Assembly (NCBI RefSeq): GCF_020181035.1
Contig: NZ_JAIQYY010000005.1
Coordinates: 240,791-294,416 of the forward strand
DNA from: Streptomyces sp. CoH27
GTDB lineage: Bacteria > Actinomycetota > Actinomycetes > Streptomycetales > Streptomycetaceae
Direction: 5' to 3'
Length of the DNA: 53,626 bases
Shown here: one piece after another, positions 1-7,660 of the stretch
How positions within the stretch are numbered: the stretch's first letter is position 1
Layout: every line of letters begins with the position of its first letter
Notes under the pieces: generated by a model
Database searches by the model: none
What the model saw: the letters and a program-made list of their open reading frames with translations, nothing else
What the model was told of the DNA's origin: nothing
Made by a program: the position numbers and the translations under genes

Positions 1-206
1 GCGTAGTTCGGGCAGCGGATCTCGCCCGCCTCGACCCTGCCGACGTAACGCGCGTCACAACTCACCCGCTCACCGATCTCGCGCGCGGCGCGCCGTACGA
101 GCGCCGCGAACTCGGCCGGTGAGCGCCTGCCGCGCAACTGCCGGAAGGCGAGGTTGGGCCGCAGTGGCCGGTCGGGCTGTGACGAGGTCACGGTTGACGA
201 CGCCAT
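1..206 (-). CDS. XRE-like HTH regulator, N-terminal part
   Basis: The first 68 residues are present, starting MASSTVTSSQPDRPLRP; the rest lies beyond the window edge. The segment includes LRGRRSPAEFAALVRRAA and YVGRVEAGEIRCPNY, which is the pattern of the XRE-like HTH regulators common in Streptomyces. There the HTH is usually followed by a TPR-like sensor region, which cannot be seen here. The ATG at 206 was chosen because it opens the conserved N-terminal stretch; translation from it stays open to the edge. It is divergent from the small gene at 416, and the 209 bp between them must hold both promoters. The regulator's target is unknown. Confidence 0.7.
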   Translation of the reverse strand, partial: MASSTVTSSQPDRPLRPNLAFRQLRGRRSPAEFAALVRRAAREIGERVSCDARYVGRVEAGEIRCPNY

Positions 207-415
207 GGCCGGGTCCTCTCGTGCGAACCGTCGAACCGGGCATGAACGTACCTGCTGTGACGGACCCGCCACGCGGTGTTTGGCTACAAACCGGATATCT
301 CATCCACGATCTGCCATGAAGTGCCATCCTTTGCGGCGCACTTGTGCCGTAGCCGTTGACGGGCTCGCGCGTTGGACAGGTTGGACCGCAACAGTGCTGT
401 GTGGTGGAGGCCGGG

Positions 416-829
416 ATGGAGACCAGCCAGAGCAACGAACGCTGTACGTCGCCGTCGTCGGACGCGGGGGGTGGCGCGGACACGGCGGCGTGCGACCTCG
501 TGACGGTGCCCGCCCGGCAGGGACTGGAGGCGGTCGACATCCTGCGGCGCGGTTCCGGCGACACGATGGGACCCGTGCTGCACGACGACGGCTGCGGCAC
601 CCTCGGCTTCCTGGTCCCGGCCGGCACCGCGGCCTGCTGGGACGTCCCGGGCAGCACCTGCACGGAGACCGACGGGCGCGGCATGCGACTGACCCCCGAA
701 CCGCCGGTGGAGGGCTCGGACTGGCTGCTGCCTCCCGGCGAGGCCGACCTCGCCACCGACCCCGTGGTGCTGCGCAGGGCGCTCGGCGAGGCGGCCCGGC
801 TGATCGAGGCGGCCGACAGCCGCCGGTGA
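416..829 (+). CDS. small conserved Streptomyces protein, unknown function
   Basis: The product has 137 residues starting METSQSNERC. The start at 416 is preferred because GGAGG lies at 406-410; an in-frame ATG at 356 lacks such a site. The protein is soluble, with no signal peptide or membrane segment, and has a hydrophobic middle section with VLHDDGCGTLGFLVPAGTAA and an acidic-polar C-terminal helix ending in EAARLIEAADSRR. I do not recognise a characterised family. The gene is followed 34 bp later by the SpeE-like gene in the same direction, so co-transcription is possible. Confidence 0.7.
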   Translation: METSQSNERCTSPSSDAGGGADTAACDLVTVPARQGLEAVDILRRGSGDTMGPVLHDDGCGTLGFLVPAGTAACWDVPGSTCTETDGRGMRLTPEPPVEGSDWLLPPGEADLATDPVVLRRALGEAARLIEAADSRR

Positions 830-863
830 GGCACCCGGCCCCGGCACCTGCGAAAATGGGCCG

Positions 864-1760
864 GTGGGCAGGTCGAGGAGTACGCGGAGCACGAAGGACA
901 CCGGGCGCACGCGGCGCGGGCCGGCCGCCGTGGAACCCGTCGTGGAGGCGGTCGACGGCGGTCTCGCCCAGCTCGTCCCCGATCCCGACCGCGGCCGTGC
1001 CTGGACCCTGCTGATCGACGGCGCCCCGCAGTCGCACGTCGACCTGGACGACCCGGCGTATCTCTCCTTCGAGTACCAGCGCCGCCTCGGCCATGTCATC
1101 GACCTCGTCGCCCCGCCCGGCAAGCCCGTGCACGCCGTGCACCTCGGCGGCGGCGCGCTCACCCTCGCCCGGTACGTCGCCGCCACCCGGCCCCGCTCCA
1201 CCCAGCAGGTCGTCGAGCGGGACGCGAGCCTGGTCCAACTGGTGCGCCGGGAGCTGCCGTTGGATCCGAACGCCCGGATCAGGGTCCGGTCGGTGGACGC
1301 GCGCGCGGGGCTCGGCAAAGTCCCCGACGGCTGGGCGGACCTGATCATCGCCGACGTCTTCAGCGGCGCCCGCACCCCGGCCCACCTCACGTCCACCGAG
1401 TTCCTGGACGAGGTCCGCCGCGCGCTGCGGCCCTCCGGGGTCTACGCCGCGAACCTCGCCGACGGCCCGCCGCTCGCGCATCTGCGCGGCCAGATCGCCA
1501 CCGCCGCCGCCCGGTTCGCGGAGCTCGCGCTGATCGCCGACGCGGCCGTGCTGCGCGGCAAGCGCTTCGGCAACGCGATCCTCGTGGCCTCGGACGCCCC
1601 GCTCCCGCTCGCCGAACTCACCCGCCGCGCCGCCTCCGACCCCCACCCGGCCCGCCTCGAACACGGCAAGCCGCTCCTGGACTTCACCGGCGGGGCCGTA
1701 CCCGTGACGGACGCGGCAGCCGTGGCGTCGCCCGCGCCGCCGCCGTCGGTGTTCCGGTAG
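864..1760 (+). CDS. spermidine-synthase-like SAM-fold protein
   Basis: This 298-residue protein has the Rossmann SAM-binding fold of the spermidine synthase family. PAYLSFEYQRRLGHVIDLV and VHLGGGALTLARYVA (about residues 75-115) match the family entry and glycine-rich loop. A later segment, DLIIADVFSGARTPAHL (about 160-176), is in the position of the propyltransferase catalytic region. The usual Asp pair of true propyltransferases (D-S-x-D-P type) is replaced by ADVFSG. A polyamine biosynthetic role is therefore doubtful, and a methyltransferase-like or orphan function is more likely. The GTG start at 864 is the first in-frame start of the ORF; the nearby ATG at 856 is out of frame. The C-terminus is a low-complexity Ala/Pro tail. 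Confidence 0.75.
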   Translation: MGRSRSTRSTKDTGRTRRGPAAVEPVVEAVDGGLAQLVPDPDRGRAWTLLIDGAPQSHVDLDDPAYLSFEYQRRLGHVIDLVAPPGKPVHAVHLGGGALTLARYVAATRPRSTQQVVERDASLVQLVRRELPLDPNARIRVRSVDARAGLGKVPDGWADLIIADVFSGARTPAHLTSTEFLDEVRRALRPSGVYAANLADGPPLAHLRGQIATAAARFAELALIADAAVLRGKRFGNAILVASDAPLPLAELTRRAASDPHPARLEHGKPLLDFTGGAVPVTDAAAVASPAPPPSVFR

Positions 1761-1769
1761 GCCGGTCCC

Positions 1770-2270
1770 TCAGTAGTTCCCGACCTCCACATGCGGCGGC
1801 CCGTCGTGCCAGGTGCAGAACACCGACACCCGGTCCGTGCCCCGGGTGAACTCCACCCGGATCCAGGTGTCCGTCTTCCACACCTGCATCGACCAGCCGG
1901 CCCCCGGTGTCGCCGAGACGAACGTGGCGCCGGCCGCGCCCAGGTCGAACACCGCCCGGCCGCCGTCGGTGTCGTACGCCTTGACCTGGCCGGAGGTGGT
2001 CGCAGATGGGCTCGGGGTGTGGGCCGGGGTGCGTGAAGGTGTGGGCGTCGGGCGTGGTGACTGTGTCCGCGAGGGGGAGACGGAGGACGACGGCGGTGGG
2101 GGCGCGGGCGTCGAGGCCTGGTTCTTCGCGTCGGCCGCCGTGACCGGCAGGGCGCGCGGCGGGTCGTACGCCGTCCCGGCCATGACCGTGTGCACACCCC
2201 ACCACGACAGCGTGACCGCCGCTCCCGTCGCGAGCAGCCACGCCATCACCGGTACGAGTCCTCTGCGCAT
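1770..2270 (-). CDS. membrane-anchored exported protein, unknown function
   Basis: The product has 166 residues. An N-terminal hydrophobic segment (MRRGLVPVMAWLLATGAAV, about residues 1-30) looks like an uncleaved anchor or signal. A Pro/Ser/Thr-rich spacer follows (about 50-95), then a small beta-rich C-terminal domain with three Trp-containing strands (GWSMQVW, TDTWIRVEF, VFCTWHDGPPH). The ATG at 2270 was chosen because the anchor begins there; upstream codons give unrelated Arg/Ser-rich sequence. It is divergent from the response regulator gene at 2371 and could sense an envelope signal for that pair, but this is only inferred from position. Confidence 0.7.
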   Translation of the reverse strand: MRRGLVPVMAWLLATGAAVTLSWWGVHTVMAGTAYDPPRALPVTAADAKNQASTPAPPPPSSSVSPSRTQSPRPTPTPSRTPAHTPSPSATTSGQVKAYDTDGGRAVFDLGAAGATFVSATPGAGWSMQVWKTDTWIRVEFTRGTDRVSVFCTWHDGPPHVEVGNY

Positions 2271-2302
2271 CGCGGGCCATACTGCCTCACCACCCACACG
2301 GG

Positions 2303-2329
2303 TTGTCCACAAGCCCCGAGTTGTCCACA
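2303..2329 (+). promoter_or_regulatory. two perfect DnaA boxes in tandem
   Basis: TTGTCCACA occurs at 2303-2311 and again at 2321-2329 in the same orientation, 18 bp apart. From established knowledge this is the preferred Streptomyces DnaA box. The pair lies between the anchored-protein gene and the response regulator gene, 42 bp before the regulator ATG. No oriC genes (dnaA, dnaN, rpmH) are in the window, so this is not the origin. Confidence 0.65.
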
Positions 2330-2370
2330 GGCCCGAACGGGGTCCGCCGGCATGGCGTACGGTGCGGCGC

Positions 2371-3090
2371 ATGGCAAGTGTGCTCGTGGTCGAGGACGAC
2401 CAGTTCGTACGCTCGGCGCTGATCCGGCATCTGACCGACGCCGCGCACACCGTGCGCAGTGTCGGTACGGCGCTGGAGGCGCTGCGCGAGGTCGCCCATC
2501 TCCGCTTCGACGTGGTCGTCCTGGACCTCGGACTGCCGGACCTGGACGGCTCCGAGGCCCTGAAGATGCTGCGCGGCATCACCGACGTGCCGGTCATCAT
2601 CGCCACCGCCCGGGACGACGAGACGGAGATCGTCCGGCTGCTGAACGCGGGGGCGGACGACTATCTGACCAAGCCGTTCTCGGTCGAGCACCTGTCCGCC
2701 CGGATCGCCGCCGTGCTGCGCCGCGCCCGGTCCGCCGGTGCCGAGCCCCCGTCCTCCCCGGTGCTCCGGGTCGGCGGCCTGAGCGTCGATCCGCTGCGCC
2801 GCCAGGCCGAGCTGGACGGGGTCCGCCTCGACCTCACCCGCCGGGAGTTCGACCTGCTCGCCTTCCTGGCCGGCCGGCCCGGGGTCGTCGTCCCGCGCAA
2901 GGAACTCCTCGCCGAGGTCTGGCAGCAGTCCTACGGCGACGACCAGACCATCGATGTGCATCTGTCCTGGTTGCGCCGCAAATTGGGGGAGACGGCCGCT
3001 CAGCCGCGTTATCTGCACACCCTCCGGGGTGTCGGCGTGAAGCTCGAACCCCCGGCGGCTCCTCCTGCGGACGGGGTGCCGGTGCGATGA
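2371..3090 (+). CDS. OmpR/PhoB-family response regulator
   Basis: This 239-residue DNA-binding response regulator carries all receiver landmarks. The acidic pair E8-D9/D10 is in VVEDD, the phospho-acceptor is D52 in VVVLDLGLPDLDG, the switch Thr is T79 in IIATARDD, and the conserved Lys is K101 in YLTKPF. A winged-helix effector domain follows from about 130, with LTRREFDLLAFLAGRPG and the recognition helix segment QTIDVHLSWLRRKLG. ATG 2371 begins directly at the receiver core. The stop overlaps the kinase start by four bases (ATGA), so the two are translationally coupled. It is a candidate activator of the adjacent chitinase (see the direct repeats at 4473-4512), but its input is unknown. 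Confidence 0.93.
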   Translation: MASVLVVEDDQFVRSALIRHLTDAAHTVRSVGTALEALREVAHLRFDVVVLDLGLPDLDGSEALKMLRGITDVPVIIATARDDETEIVRLLNAGADDYLTKPFSVEHLSARIAAVLRRARSAGAEPPSSPVLRVGGLSVDPLRRQAELDGVRLDLTRREFDLLAFLAGRPGVVVPRKELLAEVWQQSYGDDQTIDVHLSWLRRKLGETAAQPRYLHTLRGVGVKLEPPAAPPADGVPVR

Positions 3091-4478
3091 GGTGGGCCCT
3101 GGTCAAGGTGTGCCTGGCGGTCACCACGATGGTCGTGGTCGCCTTCGCCGTGCCGCTCGGACTGGTCGTCAAGGAGATGGCCCGCGACCGGGCGTTCACA
3201 GGCGCCGAGCGGGAGGCCGCCGCCGTCGCGCCCGCGCTGTCCATCACCACCGACCGGGACAAGCTGGAGCGCGTGGTGGCCTCGGCCGGCGCCGACTCCG
3301 GGATGGCCGTGCACCTGCCCGCCGCCGACGGCCGCCCCGCGCTCGACCTCGGCAGACAGCGCGCCGCCGGCCGTGACATCGAGGCCGTGCGGCGCATGGG
3401 CCGGGCCTCGACGACCTCCGTCCCGGGCGGCTCCACCCTGCTCCAGCCGGTCGCGCTCGGCTCCGGCACCATCGCGGTCGTCGAGGTCTACGTCCCCGAG
3501 TCCGAGGTCACCCATGGTGTCGGCACGGCCTGGGCGGTGCTCGCGGCCGTCGGTCTCGCGCTGATCGTCGGCTCGGTCGCCGTCGCCGACCGGCTCGGGG
3601 TGCGCATGGTGCGGCCCGCGCAGCGGCTGGTGCGGGGCGCGCACGAACTGGGCGAGGGCAAGCTGGGCTCCCGGGTGCCGGAGGACGGCCCCACCGAACT
3701 CAGGCTCGCCGCCGCCGCGTTCAACTCCATGGCCGACCAGGTCGTACAACTTCTCGCCAATGAAAGGGAGTTGGCGGCCGACCTCTCTCACCGCCTGCGC
3801 ACTCCCCTCACCGTCCTCCGGCTGAACGCGGCCTCCCTCGGCGCCGGACCGGCCGCCGAGCAGACCCGGGCCGCCGTCGCCCAGCTGGAGCGCGAGGTCG
3901 ACACCATCATCCGCACCGCCCGGGAGGCCAAGCCGCAGACGGCCGCGGCCGGGCCCGGTGCCGGGTGCGACGCGGCCGAAGTGGTGCGCGAACGCATGGA
4001 GTTCTGGTCCGCGCTCGCCGAGGACGAGGGCCGGAAATGGCGGGTGGCCGGCGTCGAGAGACCGGTGCGGACACCCGTGGCCCGCGCCGATCTGGCCGCC
4101 GCGCTCGACGCCCTGCTCGGCAACGTCTTCCGGCACACCGCCGAGGGCACCGCCTTCGCGGTCGACGTGCACAACGGCGAGGACGCGGTGATCGTGCTGG
4201 TCTCCGACGCGGGCCCCGGCATATCCGACCCGGACGCCGCGATGGCCCGGGGCCGCGGCTCGGGCAGCGCCGGCTCGACCGGACTGGGCCTCGACATCGT
4301 GCGCCGGCTCGCCGAGTCCACCGGCGGGGACGTGCGCATCGGCTCCTCGGTGCTGGGCGGGACCGAGGTGCGGATCTGGTTCCAGCTGGACGGACGCCGG
4401 CCGGTCGGGCGGGGACACCGCGGCGGTGTGCGCCGCCGCCGACCGGGCAGACCGGTCCCGACTGGTCTCGACCATTAA
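3087..4478 (+). CDS. sensor histidine kinase
   Basis: The product is a 463-residue membrane kinase. TM1 is about residues 5-27 and an extracytoplasmic sensor region of about 118 residues lies between the membrane segments. TM2 is about 146-167 and is followed by a HAMP domain (about 168-222). The phospho-acceptor H235 is in DLSHRLRTPLTVLR. The ATPase domain shows an N box around N346 (LLGNVFRH), a G1 box at DAGPG (374-378) and a G2 box at GLGLD (399-403). The C-terminal tail after about 440 is Arg/Gly-rich. Its partner is the response regulator overlapping upstream. The last codons and stop are overlaid by a DasR-like operator for the downstream chitinase, which is an unusual placement. Confidence 0.93.
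   Translation: MRWALVKVCLAVTTMVVVAFAVPLGLVVKEMARDRAFTGAEREAAAVAPALSITTDRDKLERVVASAGADSGMAVHLPAADGRPALDLGRQRAAGRDIEAVRRMGRASTTSVPGGSTLLQPVALGSGTIAVVEVYVPESEVTHGVGTAWAVLAAVGLALIVGSVAVADRLGVRMVRPAQRLVRGAHELGEGKLGSRVPEDGPTELRLAAAAFNSMADQVVQLLANERELAADLSHRLRTPLTVLRLNAASLGAGPAAEQTRAAVAQLEREVDTIIRTAREAKPQTAAAGPGAGCDAAEVVRERMEFWSALAEDEGRKWRVAGVERPVRTPVARADLAAALDALLGNVFRHTAEGTAFAVDVHNGEDAVIVLVSDAGPGISDPDAAMARGRGSGSAGSTGLGLDIVRRLAESTGGDVRIGSSVLGGTEVRIWFQLDGRRPVGRGHRGGVRRRRPGRPVPTGLDH
4461..4476 (+). promoter_or_regulatory. DasR-responsive element (dre) candidate upstream of chitinase
   Basis: ACTGGTCTCGACCATT matches 14 of 16 positions of the palindromic dre consensus ACTGGTCTAGACCAGT (consensus from memory). 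It lies at the very end of the kinase gene, about 135 bp before the chitinase ATG. DasR is the GlcNAc-responsive GntR regulator of chitin metabolism, so a site in front of a chitinase is expected. A second similar site lies before the hexosaminidase gene in this window. Confidence 0.7.
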
Positions 4479-4512
4479 CCGTCCCCGATCCCTTCCTTAA
4501 GCGCACCCTAAG
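4473..4512 (+). promoter_or_regulatory. phased direct repeats, possible response-regulator site
   Basis: Three related 7-mers, CATTAAC (4473-4479), CCTTAAG (4495-4501) and CCCTAAG (4506-4512), are spaced 22 and 11 bp apart, that is, whole helical turns. OmpR-family regulators usually bind direct repeats with 11 bp phasing. The repeats sit just upstream of the chitinase and downstream of the two-component genes, so autologous control of the chitinase is plausible but only inferred. Confidence 0.35.
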
Positions 4513-4610
4513 GTCTGCAACGGCCGTCCCGATCAGGCCGTTTGTCCGATTCCGGCTCGCTAGCGTGCTGCCGCACCCCACCCCCGTGAGCATCGAAGGC
4601 AGGCAGGCGC

Positions 4611-6065
4611 ATGAGCACGCACCGGCGCAGGATCAGTGGCAGGAACAAGGCGATCGGCGGCCTCGTGGCCGCGGCCGTCGCGGGCGGCGGCGCGGTCCTG
4701 CTCACCGGTACCGCGAACGCGGCCGGGGTGAACGCCGCGTACACGAGGACCAGCGACTGGTCGACCGGCTACACCGCCCAGTACGTCGTCACCAACAACA
4801 GCGGCTCGCAGGAGAAGAGCTGGACGCTGGAGTTCGACCTCCCGGCGGGCGCCAGGCTCAGCTCGCTGTGGAACGGCGAGTCGAGCGTGAGCGGTTCGCA
4901 CGTCACCGTGCAGCCCGCGAAGTGGGACACCGAGGGCCTCGCCCCGGGCAAGTCCGTGACCGTCGGCTTCGTGGTCGACGGCAGCGGCGCCCCGACCGGC
5001 TGTCGTATCGACAACTCCCCGTGCTCGGCGGACAGCGGCCCCACCCCCGAGCCGAGCGGCCGCCCCACCGACACCCGGTCCCCGTCCCCGGCCCCCACCC
5101 CGACGGTCACGAAGACCACCACTCCCACCCCCACCGCCGGCCCCACGACCGGCACCGGCAGCGGCACCACCGCCTCCGCCGGCTTCGCCCCCTACGTCGA
5201 CACCTCGCTCTACCCGGCCTTCGACCTGGTCGGCGCGGCGGACGCGACCGGGGTGAAGAACTACAACCTCGCCTTCATCACCGACGGCGGCGGCTGCACC
5301 CCCAAGTGGGGCGGCGTGACCGACCTGACCAGCGATGCCGTGGCGGCGCAGATCGGCGCCCTGCGGGCCAAGGGCGGTGACGTCCGGGTCTCCTTCGGCG
5401 GCGCCTCCGGCTCCGAGCTGGCCACCACCTGCTCCTCGGCGGACGCGCTGGCGACGGCGTACGGCAAGGCGATCGACGCGTTCAAGCTGACCAAGGTCGA
5501 CTTCGACGTCGAGGGCGGCGCGCTGCCGAACACGGCGGCCAACACCCTGCGGGCGAAGGCGATAGCGAAGCTCCAGGCGCAGCACCCGGGCCTGGACGTC
5601 TCCTTCACCCTGCCGGTGATGCCCGAGGGCCTCACCCAGGACGGTGTGAACCTGGTGTCGAACGCCAAGTCCAACGGAGTGAAGGTCTCCACCGTCAACA
5701 TCATGGCGATGGACTACGGCGCCTCGTACAACGGCGACATGGGCGACTATGCCCAGCAGGCCGCCACCGCCACCCAGGCCCAGATCAAGGGCGTGCTCGG
5801 GCTGTCCGACGCGGCCGCGTGGAAGGCCGTCGCGATCACTCCGATGATCGGGGTCAACGACGTCTCCGCCGAGATCTTCAAGGTCGACGACGCCACCCAG
5901 CTGGTGGACTTCGCCAGGTCCAAGGGCCTCGGCGGGCTCTCCATGTGGTCGGCGGCCCGCGACAAGCAGTGCGCCGGCGGCGCGAAGAACTCCGCCGACC
6001 CCACCTGCAGCTCCATCGTCCAGGCCCCGTTCGCCTTCTCGAAGGCCTTCGGCGCCTTCAATTGA
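4611..6065 (+). CDS. secreted chitinase, CBM2-GH18
   Basis: This 484-residue secreted enzyme hydrolyses chitin. The signal peptide ends near residue 37-38 (TGTANA/AG) and is Sec-like despite an Arg-rich start. A family 2 carbohydrate-binding module spans about 39-138, with Trp residues including W50 and W72 and a Cys pair late in the module. A Pro/Thr linker covers about 143-188 and a GH18 barrel 190-484. The catalytic motif is KVDFDVEG with E301 as acid/base; the first Asp of the canonical D-x-x-D-x-D-x-E motif is Thr here. The substrate-side strands SFGGASG and MAMDYG fit bacterial GH18 chitinases. Upstream lie a dre candidate and phased repeats. The enzyme supplies GlcNAc oligomers that the GH20 enzyme at 23523 could process. 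Confidence 0.92.
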   Translation: MSTHRRRISGRNKAIGGLVAAAVAGGGAVLLTGTANAAGVNAAYTRTSDWSTGYTAQYVVTNNSGSQEKSWTLEFDLPAGARLSSLWNGESSVSGSHVTVQPAKWDTEGLAPGKSVTVGFVVDGSGAPTGCRIDNSPCSADSGPTPEPSGRPTDTRSPSPAPTPTVTKTTTPTPTAGPTTGTGSGTTASAGFAPYVDTSLYPAFDLVGAADATGVKNYNLAFITDGGGCTPKWGGVTDLTSDAVAAQIGALRAKGGDVRVSFGGASGSELATTCSSADALATAYGKAIDAFKLTKVDFDVEGGALPNTAANTLRAKAIAKLQAQHPGLDVSFTLPVMPEGLTQDGVNLVSNAKSNGVKVSTVNIMAMDYGASYNGDMGDYAQQAATATQAQIKGVLGLSDAAAWKAVAITPMIGVNDVSAEIFKVDDATQLVDFARSKGLGGLSMWSAARDKQCAGGAKNSADPTCSSIVQAPFAFSKAFGAFN

Positions 6066-6096
6066 TCAGTCCGGCGTGATCATCCCTATGGAGGTA

Positions 6097-6119
6097 CGGC
6101 CCGCCCCCACGACGGGCCG
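6097..6119. terminator. hairpin between convergent chitinase and bglC
   Basis: CGGCCCG (6097-6103) and CGGGCCG (6113-6119) form a 7 bp stem with a 9 nt loop in the 65 bp between the two convergent stop codons, with a T-rich run just after it. It could serve both genes. Confidence 0.5.
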
Positions 6120-6130
6120 CGCCCCGTCTT

Positions 6131-7561
6131 TCAGGCGGCCGAGTCCGCAGGCGACAGCGTCCCCGTCCGGGCCACCTCCCCGTACCACCGGGCACTCGAC
6201 TTCGGGGTGCGCTCCAGCGTCGCGTAGTCCACGTACACCGCGCCGAAACGCTTGCCGTAGCCGTACGCCCACTCGAAGTTGTCCATCAGGGACCACAGGT
6301 AGTAGCCGCGCACATCGGCACCGTCGGTTATCGCCCGGCGGACCGCCGCGAGGTGGCTGTGCAGATAGGCGATGCGGTCGGGGTCGTGGACGCGGCCGTC
6401 GGGGTCGGGCTTGTCGTCGTAGGCCGCGCCGTTCTCGGTGACGTACAGCGGCAGGCCCGGGGCCTCGCGCGTGTAGCGCATGATCAGGTCGTACAGGCCG
6501 CTCGGGTCGATCGTCCAGCCCATCTCCGTGCGCTCGCCCGGAGTCTGGTGGAACAGCACGTCGTCGGCGCCCGGCCAGGGGGAGTGGTCGCTGCTGCCGT
6601 GGCCGTCCGCCCGCGGGCCGGTGACGTCGCAGGACGCGGCCGAGACCAGCGTCGGGGTGTAGTAGTTCAGGCCCAGCGCGTCCAGCTCCGCGTTCGCCGT
6701 GCGCAGGTCGCCGTCCAGGACGTACGACCAGTCGGTGACCGGGGCCGTCGCCGTGAGCAGCGACTCCGGGTAGGCGCCGTGCAGCATCGGGCCGTGGAAG
6801 ACCCCGTTGGCCAGGTCGTCGATCCGGCGGGCCGCGGCCAGATCGGCCGGGTCCTGCGAACGCGGCCGTACCACCGAGGAGTTGAGGCTGACGGCGATCT
6901 GGTTGCGGGCCGGCATCACCGAGCGCAGCGCCGACGCCGCCAGTCCGTGCCCCAGGTTGAGATGGTGGGCGGCGCGCAGCGAGGCCACCGGGTCGGTACG
7001 GCCGGGGGCGTGGACACCCGAGCCGTAGCCCAGGAAGGCGCTGCACCAGGGCTCGTTGAGGGTGATCCACTGCTCCACCCGGTCGCCGAGGGCCTCCCCG
7101 ACCAGGCGCGCGTACTCGGCGAAGCGCAGCGCGGTGTCCCGCTCCGGCCAGCCGCCCGCGTCCTCCAGCTCCTGCGGCAGATCCCAGTGGTAGAGGGTGA
7201 GCGCCGGCTTGATGCCATGGGCCAGCAGCTCGTCCACCAGCCGGCGGTAGAAGTCCAGGCCTCGCTGCACCGCCGGGCCCCGGCCCGTCGGCTGCACCCG
7301 GGGCCAGGACACCGAGAAGCGGTACGCGGTCAGGCCCAGCTCCGCCATCAGCGCCACGTCGTCGCGGAAGCGGTGGTAGTGGTCGACGGCGATGTCACCG
7401 GTCTCGCCGCCGGCCGTCCTGCCCGGCGTATGGCTGAAGGTGTCCCAGATGGAGGGGGTACGGCCGTCCTCCCGCACCGCCCCCTCGATCTGGTACGCCG
7501 AGGTCGCCGCACCCCACAGGAAGGCGGGCGGGAAGGTGACGGAGGAGACAGAGTCAGGCAT
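6131..7561 (-). CDS. bglC: GH1 beta-glucosidase BglC
   Basis: This is a 476-residue cytoplasmic family 1 glycosidase with no signal peptide. It hydrolyses cellobiose and cello-oligosaccharides imported by CebEFG. Both catalytic glutamates are visible: the acid/base E170 in ITLNEPW and the nucleophile E376 in YVTENG. The family N-terminal signature [15 protein letters not shown] is at about 14-28 and the C-terminal sugar-binding segment [13 protein letters not shown] is intact. The ATG at 7561 is preceded by GGGAG with 7 nt spacing, and that ribosome binding site is itself part of a CebR operator. It is the last gene of the ceb locus, 99 bp after cebG. In known systems CebR represses it and cellobiose induces it. 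Confidence 0.95.
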   Translation of the reverse strand: MPDSVSSVTFPPAFLWGAATSAYQIEGAVREDGRTPSIWDTFSHTPGRTAGGETGDIAVDHYHRFRDDVALMAELGLTAYRFSVSWPRVQPTGRGPAVQRGLDFYRRLVDELLAHGIKPALTLYHWDLPQELEDAGGWPERDTALRFAEYARLVGEALGDRVEQWITLNEPWCSAFLGYGSGVHAPGRTDPVASLRAAHHLNLGHGLAASALRSVMPARNQIAVSLNSSVVRPRSQDPADLAAARRIDDLANGVFHGPMLHGAYPESLLTATAPVTDWSYVLDGDLRTANAELDALGLNYYTPTLVSAASCDVTGPRADGHGSSDHSPWPGADDVLFHQTPGERTEMGWTIDPSGLYDLIMRYTREAPGLPLYVTENGAAYDDKPDPDGRVHDPDRIAYLHSHLAAVRRAITDGADVRGYYLWSLMDNFEWAYGYGKRFGAVYVDYATLERTPKSSARWYGEVARTGTLSPADSAA

Positions 7562-7574
7562 GGAAGCGCTCCCA
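7561..7574 (-). promoter_or_regulatory. CebR operator overlapping bglC start and RBS
   Basis: TGGAAGCGCTCCCA (on the coding strand TGGGAGCGCTTCCA) differs by one base from the perfect CebR palindrome TGGGAGCGCTCCCA seen upstream of cebE. It contains the GGGAG ribosome binding site, and its last base is the A of the bglC ATG. CebR bound here would act as a roadblock or local repressor inside the operon. Confidence 0.85.
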
Positions 7575-7660
7575 TAAGAGGTCGTGGAAGACCGGTGAAG
7601 TGAGAAGAGCGAGGGAGCCGGGACGGCGGTGGCCCGGCCCCCTTCAGCGCGATCGGGTGC

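Noticed and set aside
2281..2370. oriC of the chromosome because of the DnaA boxes
   Set aside because: Only two boxes are present and the usual dnaA-dnaN neighbours are absent.
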